Below are positions 28,235-36,101 of a stretch of DNA of 64,000 nt, piece after piece. The position numbers were made by a program, and so were the translations under genes. Location: contig NZ_CP047173.1 in NCBI RefSeq assembly GCF_009834185.1, forward strand, positions 1,984,001 through 2,048,000, read 5' to 3'. The stretch's first letter is position 1, and the number at the start of each line of letters is the position of its first letter. The notes beneath the pieces were generated by a model. It searched no databases. It was not told the DNA's origin and was given only the letters and a program-made list of their open reading frames with translations. The stretch comes from Rathayibacter sp. VKM Ac-2760 (lineage in GTDB: Bacteria > Actinomycetota > Actinomycetes > Actinomycetales > Microbacteriaceae).

Positions 28235-28269
28235 CCGGAAAGAGTATCTCTGCTCGTTCCGCGGCCTGC

Positions 28270-28293
28270 GTCCGTATGGGGATCGGTGAGCGG
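28270..28293 (+). repeat. Cassette-boundary motif, copy 8
   Basis: The core reads TCCGTATGGGGATCGGTGAG followed by CGG, 11 bases beyond the stop of gene 28305-29306. TCCG and CGGA at its ends are complementary. Confidence 0.75.
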
Positions 28294-28304
28294 AACGTTT
28301 CGAG

Positions 28305-29306
28305 CTACGCAGGTTCGCGGAGGCCGATCGTGACGAGTGTGGCCGTCGCGTCGCTCGCCAGCTCGGCGGCGTCCGCGGCCTGTCCGTGCTGTGCGGTGAC
28401 CGCGTGGGTCAGCGCGGTCCCGTCGAGGTCGGGATGGTGCCAGATGGTCGCGGCGATCCCGTCGAGCACGTGCACGGTGCCGGCGGCGAGGACGATGACC
28501 CGCTGCCCGTCCGTGACCGCGTTGCGCCCAGGGATCTCCGACCAGCGGTCCTCCTGTGCGGGCGGAGTTGCGAGGAGGCCGGCGGTGATCGGCACGAGCT
28601 GCTCGGCGTCGCGGTAGCGGACGCGGTGCACGCCGCCGATGCCGGCGGCGAGGCGGGCGAGGGCCGGGATGCCGTTCTCGAGCGCCGGCAGGGCGCTCGT
28701 CTCGGGGACCAGGAGCGGGATCGCGTCGGCCAGGTCGAGGAGTTCCAGCTGCGCCGCCCCGATCAGGTAGGGGTCGCGGTCGAGGATCACGAGCGCGGCC
28801 AGCCGCGGGTGCGCGGGCGCGGGGAGGAGGCCGAGCGCGTCGGGGGAGAAGGGCCGCTTGGGCATGCCCTCCGCGGTGCGGAGGAGGAGGGGCTTCTCGT
28901 AGGGGAGAATCCGCCCGTCCGGGGTGATCCCGGTGGTCTCGTCGGTGAGGTACCTGTTGGAGCGGCCGAGGGTCGAGGCGGCTGTCGTCTTCGCGCGACC
29001 GGACGGGCCGACGAGCACGATCGCCGCGCCGGTCCGGTCAGCGAGGGCGCAGGCGTGCAGCATCAGGAGAGAGCCCTGCGCGGCCTCGATCGCCCGCAGC
29101 GTCACCTCCGCGATCACGAGAGCGGCGCGGTGGTCGAACGGGTCGTTCAGCCACGGCACCGCGAACGAGGATGCAGTCACGCTCTCGCCGTGCGACGTTC
29201 CTCGGGCCCAGAGTGCACGCATCGCGGCGCGCTCGGTGAAACTGAGCGCGCCGATGTTCACCCCTACGACTTCACCGAGGGCGTTGAGTGTCAGCGAATG
29301 ACCCAC
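28305..29306 (-). CDS. HPr-kinase-like and PqqD-like fusion protein
   Basis: This 333-residue protein has an HprK-like P-loop domain in the middle (strand LLMLHACALAD, then the loop GPSGRAKTTA near residue 105, with Ala where Walker A normally has Gly). The C-terminal 80 residues resemble PqqD (VHVLDGIAATIWHHPD then a helical pair). HprK-like and PqqD-like proteins occur together in several RiPP and lasso-peptide loci. Here the upstream partner is a secreted protein gene 69 bases away on the same strand. No precursor peptide or cyclase is recognisable, so a modification role is only a suggestion. The GTG start is uncertain. Confidence 0.65.
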   Translation of the reverse strand: MGHSLTLNALGEVVGVNIGALSFTERAAMRALWARGTSHGESVTASSFAVPWLNDPFDHRAALVIAEVTLRAIEAAQGSLLMLHACALADRTGAAIVLVGPSGRAKTTAASTLGRSNRYLTDETTGITPDGRILPYEKPLLLRTAEGMPKRPFSPDALGLLPAPAHPRLAALVILDRDPYLIGAAQLELLDLADAIPLLVPETSALPALENGIPALARLAAGIGGVHRVRYRDAEQLVPITAGLLATPPAQEDRWSEIPGRNAVTDGQRVIVLAAGTVHVLDGIAATIWHHPDLDGTALTHAVTAQHGQAADAAELASDATATLVTIGLREPA

Positions 29307-29375
29307 GGCATCGGTGAAGGGCGGCGGGCGGTGCTGCGCCCCGTCCTCGTACTGCCCGGCCGCGATTTCGGCTAC

Positions 29376-29924
29376 CTAGTTGGCAGTCGTGGAGGGGAAC
29401 TGGAAGGGCGGAAGCTGCTGGCTGAAGTCGGGGTCGGGCATCGGCTGGAGCGTCACCCTGTACGTGGTGAAGCTGACCAAGACGGTGAAGCCAAAGGACT
29501 GGCTCGGTTCCAGCTCGAGGAATCCCACTGTCGCGGGAAAGACAGAGGCAAAGTAGGGCGGCTTGGCGGGATCTGGCGAGTCCGAAACGTTGCTAGCGGA
29601 CGCATAGCCCGTCGCGGCGACCAGGACGATAGTCCGGTTCAGGCTAGAAGGCACCGAGTGCTCTACCCGGAAAGCATCGAGGCGGTACCTCGACGTGCCG
29701 GTGTTGGTCACTGTGAAAATCAGCTTCGTGTAGCCGTCCTGGATGATCGGCGCGCTCCACGAACCAGTCAAGCCCTCGAACCCCGCGGGAGGCGTGGTGC
29801 TCGCGTGCGCGGCGGGCGCGCCGACGGCGGCGATGACGAGGGGCACGGACCAGCCGGCGGCCTGCGCGACACGGCGGCGCGAGGGGCCGGTCTGGGCGGT
29901 GATGGTGTCGTCGTGCTCAGTCAT
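29376..29924 (-). CDS. Secreted protein with Tat-like signal, unknown function
   Basis: The protein is 182 residues from the ATG at 29924. The N-terminus has RRR followed by a hydrophobic stretch and APAAHAS, a likely Tat or Sec signal peptide. The mature part is beta-rich with an FTVTNTGTSRYRLDAF strand, recalling DUF11/camelysin-like folds. I do not recognise a family with confidence. It is upstream of the HprK-PqqD gene on the same strand. Starts further upstream are possible, and no good ribosome site decides between them. Confidence 0.55.
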   Translation of the reverse strand: MTEHDDTITAQTGPSRRRVAQAAGWSVPLVIAAVGAPAAHASTTPPAGFEGLTGSWSAPIIQDGYTKLIFTVTNTGTSRYRLDAFRVEHSVPSSLNRTIVLVAATGYASASNVSDSPDPAKPPYFASVFPATVGFLELEPSQSFGFTVLVSFTTYRVTLQPMPDPDFSQQLPPFQFPSTTAN

Positions 29925-30158
29925 GGGGGCGCGCCGCAGCGGTCGGTCCGGCATCGGGATCGGAAAGAGTGTCGGCCGCGAGAAATGGGGCGGTCCGGTG
30001 TCCGTGCCGCACATCGTCGGCACGGTCCGGTCGACGCGCGCGCGGGGACGCGACACTCGACGCGCTCAGTGTGACGCATCCCCGACCGATCACCCGAGGA
30101 CCGGCCTACCCCCCGTTAAGAGCGTGCGCCTGACGGCTACCCGGGGGCCGAGCCGATT
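29925..30158. other. Intergenic region upstream of the secreted-protein gene
   Basis: These 234 bases are the likely promoter region of the secreted-protein/HprK-PqqD pair. I see no additional gene or clear operator. Confidence 0.3.
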
Positions 30159-30183
30159 GTCCCGTAAGGGGATGGTCGACCGG
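30159..30183 (+). repeat. Cassette-boundary motif, copy 9 (left end of cupin unit 1)
   Basis: The core reads CCCGTAAGGGGATGGTCGAC followed by CGGG. CCCG and CGGG at its ends are perfectly complementary. It lies 15 bases beyond the stop of cupin copy 1. Confidence 0.75.
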
Positions 30184-30198
30184 GTGGTCGGAGCGTGG

Positions 30199-30606
30199 TC
30201 AGGACTGCGGGTAGGGCGCGGACTCCTGCTCCGTGTAGTGGATGTCGAAGGCCTTGTTGGTGATGAAGAGGAAGGTGGTGTCGGACTCGGCAGCGCCGTG
30301 CTCCATCCAGCCGCCCTCGGGGAACCAGACCCAGCTGCCGGGGCCGAAGTCGCCCTGGTGGGTCCGTAGCACGCCGTCGAGCACGTACATGCCGTGCGCG
30401 GCGGAGTGGGTGTGCCAGCGGTTCGTGAAGCCCGCCGGGTAGCGGATGAGCTGGACGGTCATGCCGGTGTCGGGGTCGGAGAGCAGGGGCTTCACGGGGA
30501 GCCGGGCGTCGATCTGCTCGACGTGCAGTTCCTCCCACGGCAGGGTGCTCGCATCGATGGCGAGGACGTCGACGATGTTGCTCAGGCCTGCGGGGCGTTC
30601 GGTCAT
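30199..30606 (-). CDS. Cupin-domain protein, copy 1
   Basis: The protein is 135 residues with a single cupin barrel. Motif 1 contains the metal ligands in RWHTHSAAHGMYVLDG near residues 62-77; motif 2 is GSWVWFPEGGWMEHGA near 92-107. The ATG at 30606 follows a GAGAGAG stretch. Its protein is identical to that of cupin copy 2. Single-domain cupins act as small dioxygenases, isomerases or binding proteins; a specific reaction cannot be assigned. Confidence 0.85.
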   Translation of the reverse strand: MTERPAGLSNIVDVLAIDASTLPWEELHVEQIDARLPVKPLLSDPDTGMTVQLIRYPAGFTNRWHTHSAAHGMYVLDGVLRTHQGDFGPGSWVWFPEGGWMEHGAAESDTTFLFITNKAFDIHYTEQESAPYPQS

Positions 30607-30732
30607 GTCAGGACTCTCTCTCGGCGGTGCACGGTGACGCTCGGTCCTCCGCACCGTAGCCGCGGAGCTGTTTCCGAGTGGTTTCGGCGGGATGACGTTC
30701 TGACGGAACGCTTCGACGGCCAGGTCGGACTG

Positions 30733-30755
30733 CCCCGATAGCCGGTCGCTCACCG
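30733..30755 (+). repeat. Cassette-boundary motif, copy 10 (right end of cupin unit 1)
   Basis: The core reads CCCCGATAGCCGGTCGCTCA followed by CCG. It lies 127 bases upstream of cupin copy 1. It is the second (GCCGGTCG) form of the motif. Confidence 0.65.
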
Positions 30756-31008
30756 CGTCAGTTCGCCGAGCAGGATGCGCCGCGCTTTGTGGAGTTGTTC
30801 GCTGTGTGGCGGCGCATTGTGATCGCCTCGTGGCCTCAGGTGCCGATGAGGAGTCGTCGTGGCCGACCCGGGACGACCGCGTCGCGACGTCGCGTCCCGG
30901 CCAACGCCTCGCATGGCAGCTCCCGAGGGTCAGCGAAAGACACCGTGTCGTACCGCACGAGCGCGGTCGCCGCCGGATCCGCGGACCACAAGGTGTTCTA
31001 GAGGAAGC
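30756..31008. other. Region without a recognisable gene
   Basis: These 253 bases between the cupin unit and the VOC gene have open frames on the plus strand, but none has family character or a ribosome site. It may contain degraded coding sequence. Confidence 0.3.
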
Positions 31009-31461
31009 TCAACTGTGCGTCGTGTTCTCTCGGATCTCCTCGAGGCTGATCTCCGGTGCGCCGCCGGCGGCGGCCTCGGGGTCCATCCAGACGTAGTCCC
31101 AGTGGTGGCCGTCCGGGTCGTCGAAGCTCTTCGAGTACATGAAGCCGTGGTCCTGGGTGCCGGCGTCCGTCGCGCCCGCGGCGAGGGCCTTCGCGTGAAC
31201 GGAGTCGACCTCGTCCTTGCTCTCCGCGCTGAGGGCGAGCTGCACCTCGGTCGAGGCGGTGGCGTCGATGATCGTCTTGCTGGTGAACTCGGCGAAGAAC
31301 TCCCGGGTGAGCAGCATCGCGGTGATCGTGTCACTGATCACCACGCTGACGGCGTTCTCGTCGCTGAAGCCCTCGTTGATGGGGTACCCGAGCGACTCGA
31401 AGAAGGCCCGGGAGCGGGCAAGATCGCTGACGGCCAGGTTGACGAAAATCGTGGTGGGCAT
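31009..31461 (-). CDS. VOC (glyoxalase/extradiol-fold) family protein
   Basis: The protein is 150 residues beginning MPTTIFVNLAVSDLARSRAFF, the classic first repeat of a VOC domain. The second half contains DHGFMYSKSFDDPDGHHWDYVWMD with a metal-binding His/Glu pattern. Related proteins include fosfomycin or bleomycin resistance-like binders and lyases. Substrate is unknown. An AAGGA site lies 11 bases upstream of the ATG at 31461. No copy of the repeat motif is next to its stop. Confidence 0.85.
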   Translation of the reverse strand: MPTTIFVNLAVSDLARSRAFFESLGYPINEGFSDENAVSVVISDTITAMLLTREFFAEFTSKTIIDATASTEVQLALSAESKDEVDSVHAKALAAGATDAGTQDHGFMYSKSFDDPDGHHWDYVWMDPEAAAGGAPEISLEEIRENTTHS

Positions 31462-31968
31462 CTGTACACCGTTCCTTCCGGGTCCCGGTGGCCCGCTGCC
31501 GCCGGTCGTCCCAGCATGGTGATGAGCGATCGGCAATAGTGTCAAGCGACGGAGACAGTCTCCGTGGCGGGCCGGAAGATCGCGGCCCCTCCTTGCGAGG
31601 TCGCCTTCGGTGGGGCAGACCGTCGCCTCCGCGCAAATGTGGTGCTTGTCGATGCGGATCGACAGAACGGATCAGCCATAGGCGCGCGAGGCAGGGCTTG
31701 CCTAGCGACACGGAGCGATCGAAGCGAAAAAGTCAATTCTTGATCGGGGCCGGTGCCCTCGCAGCGACCGCCGCTGCGAGGGCGGCCGGGCCACGCTGCC
31801 GCCGTCGCCCACATGTTCGATCACTCTCCTCACGCCGCGACCTACGCCGCGAGAGCGATCGCACTACACGGGGCGGAGGAGGTCGGTGTCGAGGCTGAGC
31901 GGAGGCGCCAGTGGGAGATGCTCGACTCCGACCTTCGGCCGATCGGCTTCCCGAAGGGGCTCTGAAGC
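31462..31968. other. 507-base region without a confident gene
   Basis: The last part (about 31812-31965, plus strand) reads like coding sequence, with ATYAARAIALHGAEEVG and a stop at 31963-31965, but it has no start of its own and no recognisable family. It may be a gene fragment. The rest shows nothing I can name. Confidence 0.3.
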
Positions 31969-31991
31969 GCCCGTAGGGGGTGTCTCGCCGG
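31969..31991 (+). repeat. Cassette-boundary motif, diverged copy 11
   Basis: The copy reads GCCCGTAGGGGGTGTCTCG followed by CCGG, 15 bases beyond the stop of the ABC exporter permease gene. It matches copies 9 and 12 at most positions but is less certain. Confidence 0.5.
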
Positions 31992-32006
31992 ACACCTGCG
32001 CGCCCA

Positions 32007-33560
32007 CTAGTGGATGTCGACGTGACGCACAGCTCGCGCCGCGAACAGGCCCAGAGCGGCGGCGATGAAGACAAGAATGATCGTCTGCCAGATGTGCGCC
32101 GCACCATCGGGCCCCTGCGGGACCAACGCGAATGGTGAAGTGAGGAGCGCGTCCTCGGGCAGCAGGCGGAACTCGACAGCGAACTCGAGCGCTTGGAACA
32201 GTCCGACGACTGTGAACGAGATCGCCGCCGCGGCGCGCGGCACGACTGCCAGGAGAAGCGCGCTCAATGCGATGAACACCCACGGTGCCGGAGCCCGCAC
32301 AACACCCGCGACGGCCGTCAGGCCGAAGGTTTCGGGGGACGTGCCCAGGTTCCCGACAGCGATACCCAGTCCGAACGCCATCAGGACTGTGGCCGCGCCG
32401 AGCCCTGCCGCGCAGGCGTAGCCGAGCAGCCAGTGGTCGCGCGCTACGGGTCGGGACAGCACTGCTTCCGCACGCCCCGACGTGATCTCGACTCGGACCC
32501 GCAAGATCACCTGAAGGCCCAGGATCGCCGCGAAGAGCGGTGAGAGGTAGAGCGCCACCTGGACGAGCCCGGAGCCGCTGCCGGCACTGCTTCCGAGCGC
32601 CAACGTCACCTCGGTGTCGACAGTCGACGCGACGCCGCCGATGAGGAGCCCTACGACAAGTGCGCTGGAGCTCCATCCGATGATCGTCCCTCGGCTGGTT
32701 CGCAGAGCGAGAGACACCGGACCGCGTAGTGATCTTCCCGCCACGGCAGGCCCGCTCCGCTCCGGGAAGACCCCAGCGCCGAGGTCTCGGCGCGCCGCGA
32801 TCCGGAGGGCCAGCCCTGCGAGAAGAGCGGCGAGTGCCAGCGCGGGGAGAATCATTGCCGCGTTGTCTCCGGCGAAGGGGCGTGCGGCTGAGATCCAACC
32901 GAACGGTGAGATCCAGTAGGCGTTTCCTCCGATGGCGTCGCCGGCACCTCGGAGCAGGAAGAAGGCCGCCACGACGGCGATCGCCACGCCTGTCGCCCCG
33001 CGAGATGTCTGCATGATCTGTCCGGTCAGCGCGGCGACGGCCGCTCCGAGGAGTCCGATCATCGCGATCTGTGCGCCGGCGAGTGTTGAGCCCAGCGCGC
33101 TTGCTCCGGTGCCGATGAAGCCCGATGCGACGATGACCCCGGCAAGCACGGACCCAGCGGCCGTGATGATGAGCACGGCTACGAGAGGCGCTGTTCGTCC
33201 GATCGCCGCCGAACCCAACATCTCGATGGTCCCGTTCTCCTCGGACGCTCGGGTGTTCCGGACGGTGGTGAACACCGATGCCAGGCTGACGAAGATCGTC
33301 GCGATGCCGAGGATTCGCCACAGTTCGACGGCTCCAGCGTCGGGGCTGAAGAGGGGGCCGATGATGAACAACTCGCCGGCGCTGCGATTGACGGAGGAAG
33401 CAAGTTCTTCCCGGCTTGCAGGTGTCGGGTAGGTCGAGGCGATTCCTGCGGCGACGAGCAGTAGGAGCAGCGCGGTGAGGGCGTACCAGGCCGAAGCGTG
33501 CACTCGTTCTCGGCGGAGGACGAGGTCGAGGGATGCGCGGAGTCCCGTCACGGTGCTCAC
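32007..33560 (-). CDS. ABC-2 type exporter permease
   Basis: The protein is 517 residues with about 12 hydrophobic segments in two similar halves, as in large actinobacterial antibiotic-exporter permeases of the tetronasin-resistance type. Its start overlaps the ATPase stop by four bases. With the ATPase and the divergent MarR regulator it forms a complete inducible export module, likely for a toxic small molecule. Confidence 0.85.
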   Translation of the reverse strand: MSTVTGLRASLDLVLRRERVHASAWYALTALLLLLVAAGIASTYPTPASREELASSVNRSAGELFIIGPLFSPDAGAVELWRILGIATIFVSLASVFTTVRNTRASEENGTIEMLGSAAIGRTAPLVAVLIITAAGSVLAGVIVASGFIGTGASALGSTLAGAQIAMIGLLGAAVAALTGQIMQTSRGATGVAIAVVAAFFLLRGAGDAIGGNAYWISPFGWISAARPFAGDNAAMILPALALAALLAGLALRIAARRDLGAGVFPERSGPAVAGRSLRGPVSLALRTSRGTIIGWSSSALVVGLLIGGVASTVDTEVTLALGSSAGSGSGLVQVALYLSPLFAAILGLQVILRVRVEITSGRAEAVLSRPVARDHWLLGYACAAGLGAATVLMAFGLGIAVGNLGTSPETFGLTAVAGVVRAPAPWVFIALSALLLAVVPRAAAAISFTVVGLFQALEFAVEFRLLPEDALLTSPFALVPQGPDGAAHIWQTIILVFIAAALGLFAARAVRHVDIH

Positions 33561-34468
33561 GCTGCCGCGTCCTCTCGCCTCGAAGCAGCACTGGCACGGT
33601 CGTAGTAGTGCAGGAAGAGGTCCTCCAGCGCGGGCGGCGCGACGCTCAGTGTCTGGATACCCGCCGCCGCCAGGTGCGTCATGACGCCGTCGAACCGCGT
33701 CGTCGTCAGCTCGACACGGAGCCCGTCGATGCTGACGTTCTCGACGCCAGGAATTGTTTCGAGCCCGACCGGCGGACGGGTCAGAGTTGCTGTCACCACC
33801 GTCGTGGAGTGCCCGCGGAGCTCGCCGAGCGTGCCGGTGTCGACCACCTTGCCGTCGCGGACAACGCTGACGCGGTCGCAGAGCTGCTCCACCTCGGAGA
33901 GGATGTGACTCGAAAGCAGAACCGTCCGTCCGGCGTCACGAGCCTCACGCACGCATTCCTTGAAGACCTCCTCCATCAGCGGATCGAGTCCCGAGGTGGG
34001 CTCGTCGAGAATCAGTAGATCGGTCGTGACACTCAGCGCCGAGATCAGGCCGACCTTCTGGCGGTTGCCCTTGGAGTAGGTCCGCGACCGCTTCCGTGGG
34101 TCGAGATCGAAACGCTCGATCAACTCGTCACGTGTGGCTCGGTCGGCGCCGCCGTGCATGCGGGCGAGAAGGTCGATGACTTCCCCGCCCGTGAGGTTCG
34201 GCCACAAGCTCACGTCCCCCGGCACGTAGGCAAGACGGGCTCGGATCGCCGGAGCGGATGACCACGGGTCCTGCCCGAAGACCTGCGCTCGACCACCATC
34301 GGCGCGCAACATCCCGAGCAGCACTCGGATCGTCGTGGATTTGCCCGCACCGTTCGGACCCAGGAGCCCGTGGACCTCTCCCTCTCGTACCGCGAGGGTC
34401 ACTCCATCCAGCGCTCGAACGCGGGCGAAGGACTTCGTGATCCCGTCCAGCTCTACAAGATTGCTCAT
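33557..34468 (-). CDS. ABC exporter ATPase
   Basis: The protein is 303 residues of the DrrA/CcmA-like class. It shows Walker A GPNGAGKST, Q-loop YVPGDVSLWPN, signature YSKGNRQKVGLISAL (Lys in place of the first Gly in the usual LSGGQ), Walker B LLILDEPTSGLDP and switch His LSSHILSEV. The C-terminal 80 residues are the usual extension of drug-export ATPases. It is divergent from the MarR gene with a palindromic operator between them. Confidence 0.93.
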   Translation of the reverse strand: MSNLVELDGITKSFARVRALDGVTLAVREGEVHGLLGPNGAGKSTTIRVLLGMLRADGGRAQVFGQDPWSSAPAIRARLAYVPGDVSLWPNLTGGEVIDLLARMHGGADRATRDELIERFDLDPRKRSRTYSKGNRQKVGLISALSVTTDLLILDEPTSGLDPLMEEVFKECVREARDAGRTVLLSSHILSEVEQLCDRVSVVRDGKVVDTGTLGELRGHSTTVVTATLTRPPVGLETIPGVENVSIDGLRVELTTTRFDGVMTHLAAAGIQTLSVAPPALEDLFLHYYDRASAASRREDAAA

Positions 34469-34486
34469 GGGCGGGACGTTACACCC

Positions 34487-34498
34487 AGTTCATGAACT
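34487..34498. promoter_or_regulatory. Palindrome in the MarR/ABC divergent promoter
   Basis: AGTTCATGAACT is a perfect 12-base palindrome in the 78-base gap between the exporter and the MarR gene. It is placed to control both promoters; an AT-rich TAGCATAAT lies 15 bases to its right as a possible -10 region of the MarR gene. Binding by the MarR protein is inferred. Confidence 0.55.
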
Positions 34499-34546
34499 TT
34501 GTGAAGAACGTGTAGCATAATCGATCGAGATGCAGGGAGGTTCTTC

Positions 34547-34990
34547 GTGGACGAGGTCGAGGACAGGTTCGTGGAGCGGTTCGCGGACGTGCTGGCCGGC
34601 TCCGGCTGGCCCCGTATGTCGGCGCGGATCTTCGCCTCCCTGATGGCGACATCGGGTGGCGCCTGCACTGCTGCAGAGCTGTCCGCGGCTCTCGGTGTCG
34701 GCTCATCGGCCGTCTCCAACGGAGCGAAGATGTTGCGCTCACTCAACCTTGTCGATGTGACCCGCCAGAACGATCGTCAGATCGTCTACGAAGTCCGACC
34801 TGATGCCTGGATGGAGGCCGTGGCGCACCAGGACAGTCAGCTGCGCAACCTCGAGAGCATCCTGACCGACGGCGCTCAGGTGGCGAAGGATCCACGCGCG
34901 TCTGCTCGACTCCTCGAGACCGCGGACTTCTTCGCTTTCCTCCGCGCGGAACTACCGCAGATCGTCGCGCGCTGGAGGGATGGCCGGTGA
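34547..34990 (+). CDS. MarR/GbsR-type transcriptional regulator
   Basis: The protein is 147 residues from a GTG preceded by GGGAGG. A winged helix-turn-helix is visible in CTAAELSAALGVGSSAVSNG and in the wing around RQNDRQIVYEV; helices for dimerisation flank it. The sequence resembles GbsR-like MarR proteins that repress neighbouring ABC-2 exporters in actinobacteria. It probably represses its own gene and the divergent exporter through the palindrome between them. Confidence 0.88.
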   Translation: MDEVEDRFVERFADVLAGSGWPRMSARIFASLMATSGGACTAAELSAALGVGSSAVSNGAKMLRSLNLVDVTRQNDRQIVYEVRPDAWMEAVAHQDSQLRNLESILTDGAQVAKDPRASARLLETADFFAFLRAELPQIVARWRDGR

Positions 34991-35006
34991 CGAAGATGGT
35001 GTCGCA

Positions 35007-35031
35007 GTCCCGATAGCCGATCGTTTACCGG
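35007..35031 (+). repeat. Cassette-boundary motif, copy 12
   Basis: The core reads CCCGATAGCCGATCGTTTAC followed by CGG, 16 bases beyond the stop of the plus-strand MarR gene. It shows that the motif keeps its orientation even when the gene is on the other strand, while staying at the gene's 3' side. Confidence 0.7.
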
Positions 35032-35097
35032 TGTGGATCCGACCCCGGGTGGGGCAGTGCGCTCCTATCGTTCACGCGCGGGTATGAGAGTGACGGA

Positions 35098-35412
35098 ATG
35101 CAGACAGCGTCGCTCACAACTACCGCGGTGGTCGCGGGCACCACCACTCTTCTCGCCCTCGTCGCCGGCTTCTTCCTCGACGGGTTCACGTTCGCGTGCA
35201 ACGAGTCACTGCCGCCGCAGTGCACAGGGTTCCACGTCGCGTGGCCGGCCCTGTTCTCTGTCGCCCTTGGCACCCTCGTTCTCCTGGTCGTAGCAAGGCG
35301 CCTCAGCACGCGCTCCCTCGCGCGCTGGGGGTGGCTGCTGACCGTCTTGGTTTTCGCCGGCGCCATCACTAGCTGGGTTCTGGCTCTGCGCATCACGCCG
35401 ACCGTCGGTTGA
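35098..35412 (+). CDS. Small membrane protein, unknown function
   Basis: The protein is 104 residues with three hydrophobic segments (about 8-30, 46-66, 76-96), two Cys in the loop after the first (FACNESLPPQC) and a basic loop RRLSTRSLAR. I do not recognise a family. It is alone between motif copies 12 and 13. Confidence 0.6.
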   Translation: MQTASLTTTAVVAGTTTLLALVAGFFLDGFTFACNESLPPQCTGFHVAWPALFSVALGTLVLLVVARRLSTRSLARWGWLLTVLVFAGAITSWVLALRITPTVG

Positions 35413-35459
35413 GTACAGACCACGTCCCCCTCGGTGCGCGGGTGCTCACACGATGCGGT

Positions 35460-35484
35460 GTTCCGTAAGGGGATGGTCGACCGG
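35460..35484 (+). repeat. Cassette-boundary motif, copy 13 (left end of cupin unit 2)
   Basis: It is identical to copy 9 except for one base (TTCCG in place of TCCCG). It lies 47 bases beyond the plus-strand gene 35098-35412 and 15 bases beyond the stop of cupin copy 2. Confidence 0.75.
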
Positions 35485-35499
35485 GTGGTCGGAGCGTGG

Positions 35500-35907
35500 T
35501 CAGGACTGCGGGTAGGGCGCGGACTCCTGCTCCGTGTAGTGGATGTCGAAGGCCTTGTTGGTGATGAAGAGGAAGGTGGTGTCGGACTCGGCAGCGCCGT
35601 GCTCCATCCAGCCGCCCTCGGGGAACCAGACCCAGCTGCCGGGGCCGAAGTCGCCCTGGTGGGTCCGTAGCACGCCGTCGAGCACGTACATGCCGTGCGC
35701 GGCGGAGTGGGTGTGCCAGCGGTTCGTGAAGCCCGCCGGGTAGCGGATGAGCTGGACGGTCATGCCGGTGTCGGGGTCGGAGAGCAGGGGCTTCACGGGG
35801 AGCCGGGCGTCGATCTGCTCGACGTGCAGTTCCTCCCACGGCAGGGTGCTCGCATCGATGGCGAGGACGTCGACGATGTTGCTCAGGCCTGCGGGGCGTT
35901 CGGTCAT
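35500..35907 (-). CDS. Cupin-domain protein, copy 2
   Basis: It encodes the same 135-residue cupin as 30199-30606, with the metal-ligand motif RWHTHSAAHGM near residue 62. The neighbours differ (left: small membrane protein; right: inverted-repeat element), so the copy was moved as a unit with its flanking motifs rather than as part of a larger duplication. Confidence 0.85.
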   Translation of the reverse strand: MTERPAGLSNIVDVLAIDASTLPWEELHVEQIDARLPVKPLLSDPDTGMTVQLIRYPAGFTNRWHTHSAAHGMYVLDGVLRTHQGDFGPGSWVWFPEGGWMEHGAAESDTTFLFITNKAFDIHYTEQESAPYPQS

Positions 35908-36033
35908 GTCAGGACTCTCTCTCGGCGGTGCACGGTGACGCTCGGTCCTCCGCACCGTAGCCGCGGAGCTGTTTCCGAGTGGTTTCGGCGGGATGACGTT
36001 CTGACGGAACGCTTCGACGGCCAGGTCGGACTG

Positions 36034-36056
36034 CCCCGATAGCCGGTCGTCCACCG
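36034..36056 (+). repeat. Cassette-boundary motif, copy 14 (right end of cupin unit 2)
   Basis: The core reads CCCCGATAGCCGGTCGTCCA followed by CCG; two bases differ from copy 10. It is followed after 45 bases by the intact inverted-repeat element. Confidence 0.65.
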
Positions 36057-36101
36057 CGTCACTTCGGCGAGCAGGATGCGTCGCGCGCGGGCGCGGGCCG
36101 C

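Larger units (their letters stand above)
30162..30785. repeat. Long direct repeat, copy A (cupin unit 1)
   Basis: This ~624-base segment recurs almost base for base at 35463-36086 (offset 5301). It contains a complete cupin gene, its upstream region and the motif at each end. Identity is essentially complete until the right-hand motif (30744), then about 90% to 30785, where similarity ends. Confidence 0.9.
35463..36086. repeat. Long direct repeat, copy B (cupin unit 2)
   Basis: Second copy of the 624-base cupin unit at 30162-30785. Both breakpoints fall at or just past a copy of the ~24-base motif. Confidence 0.9.
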
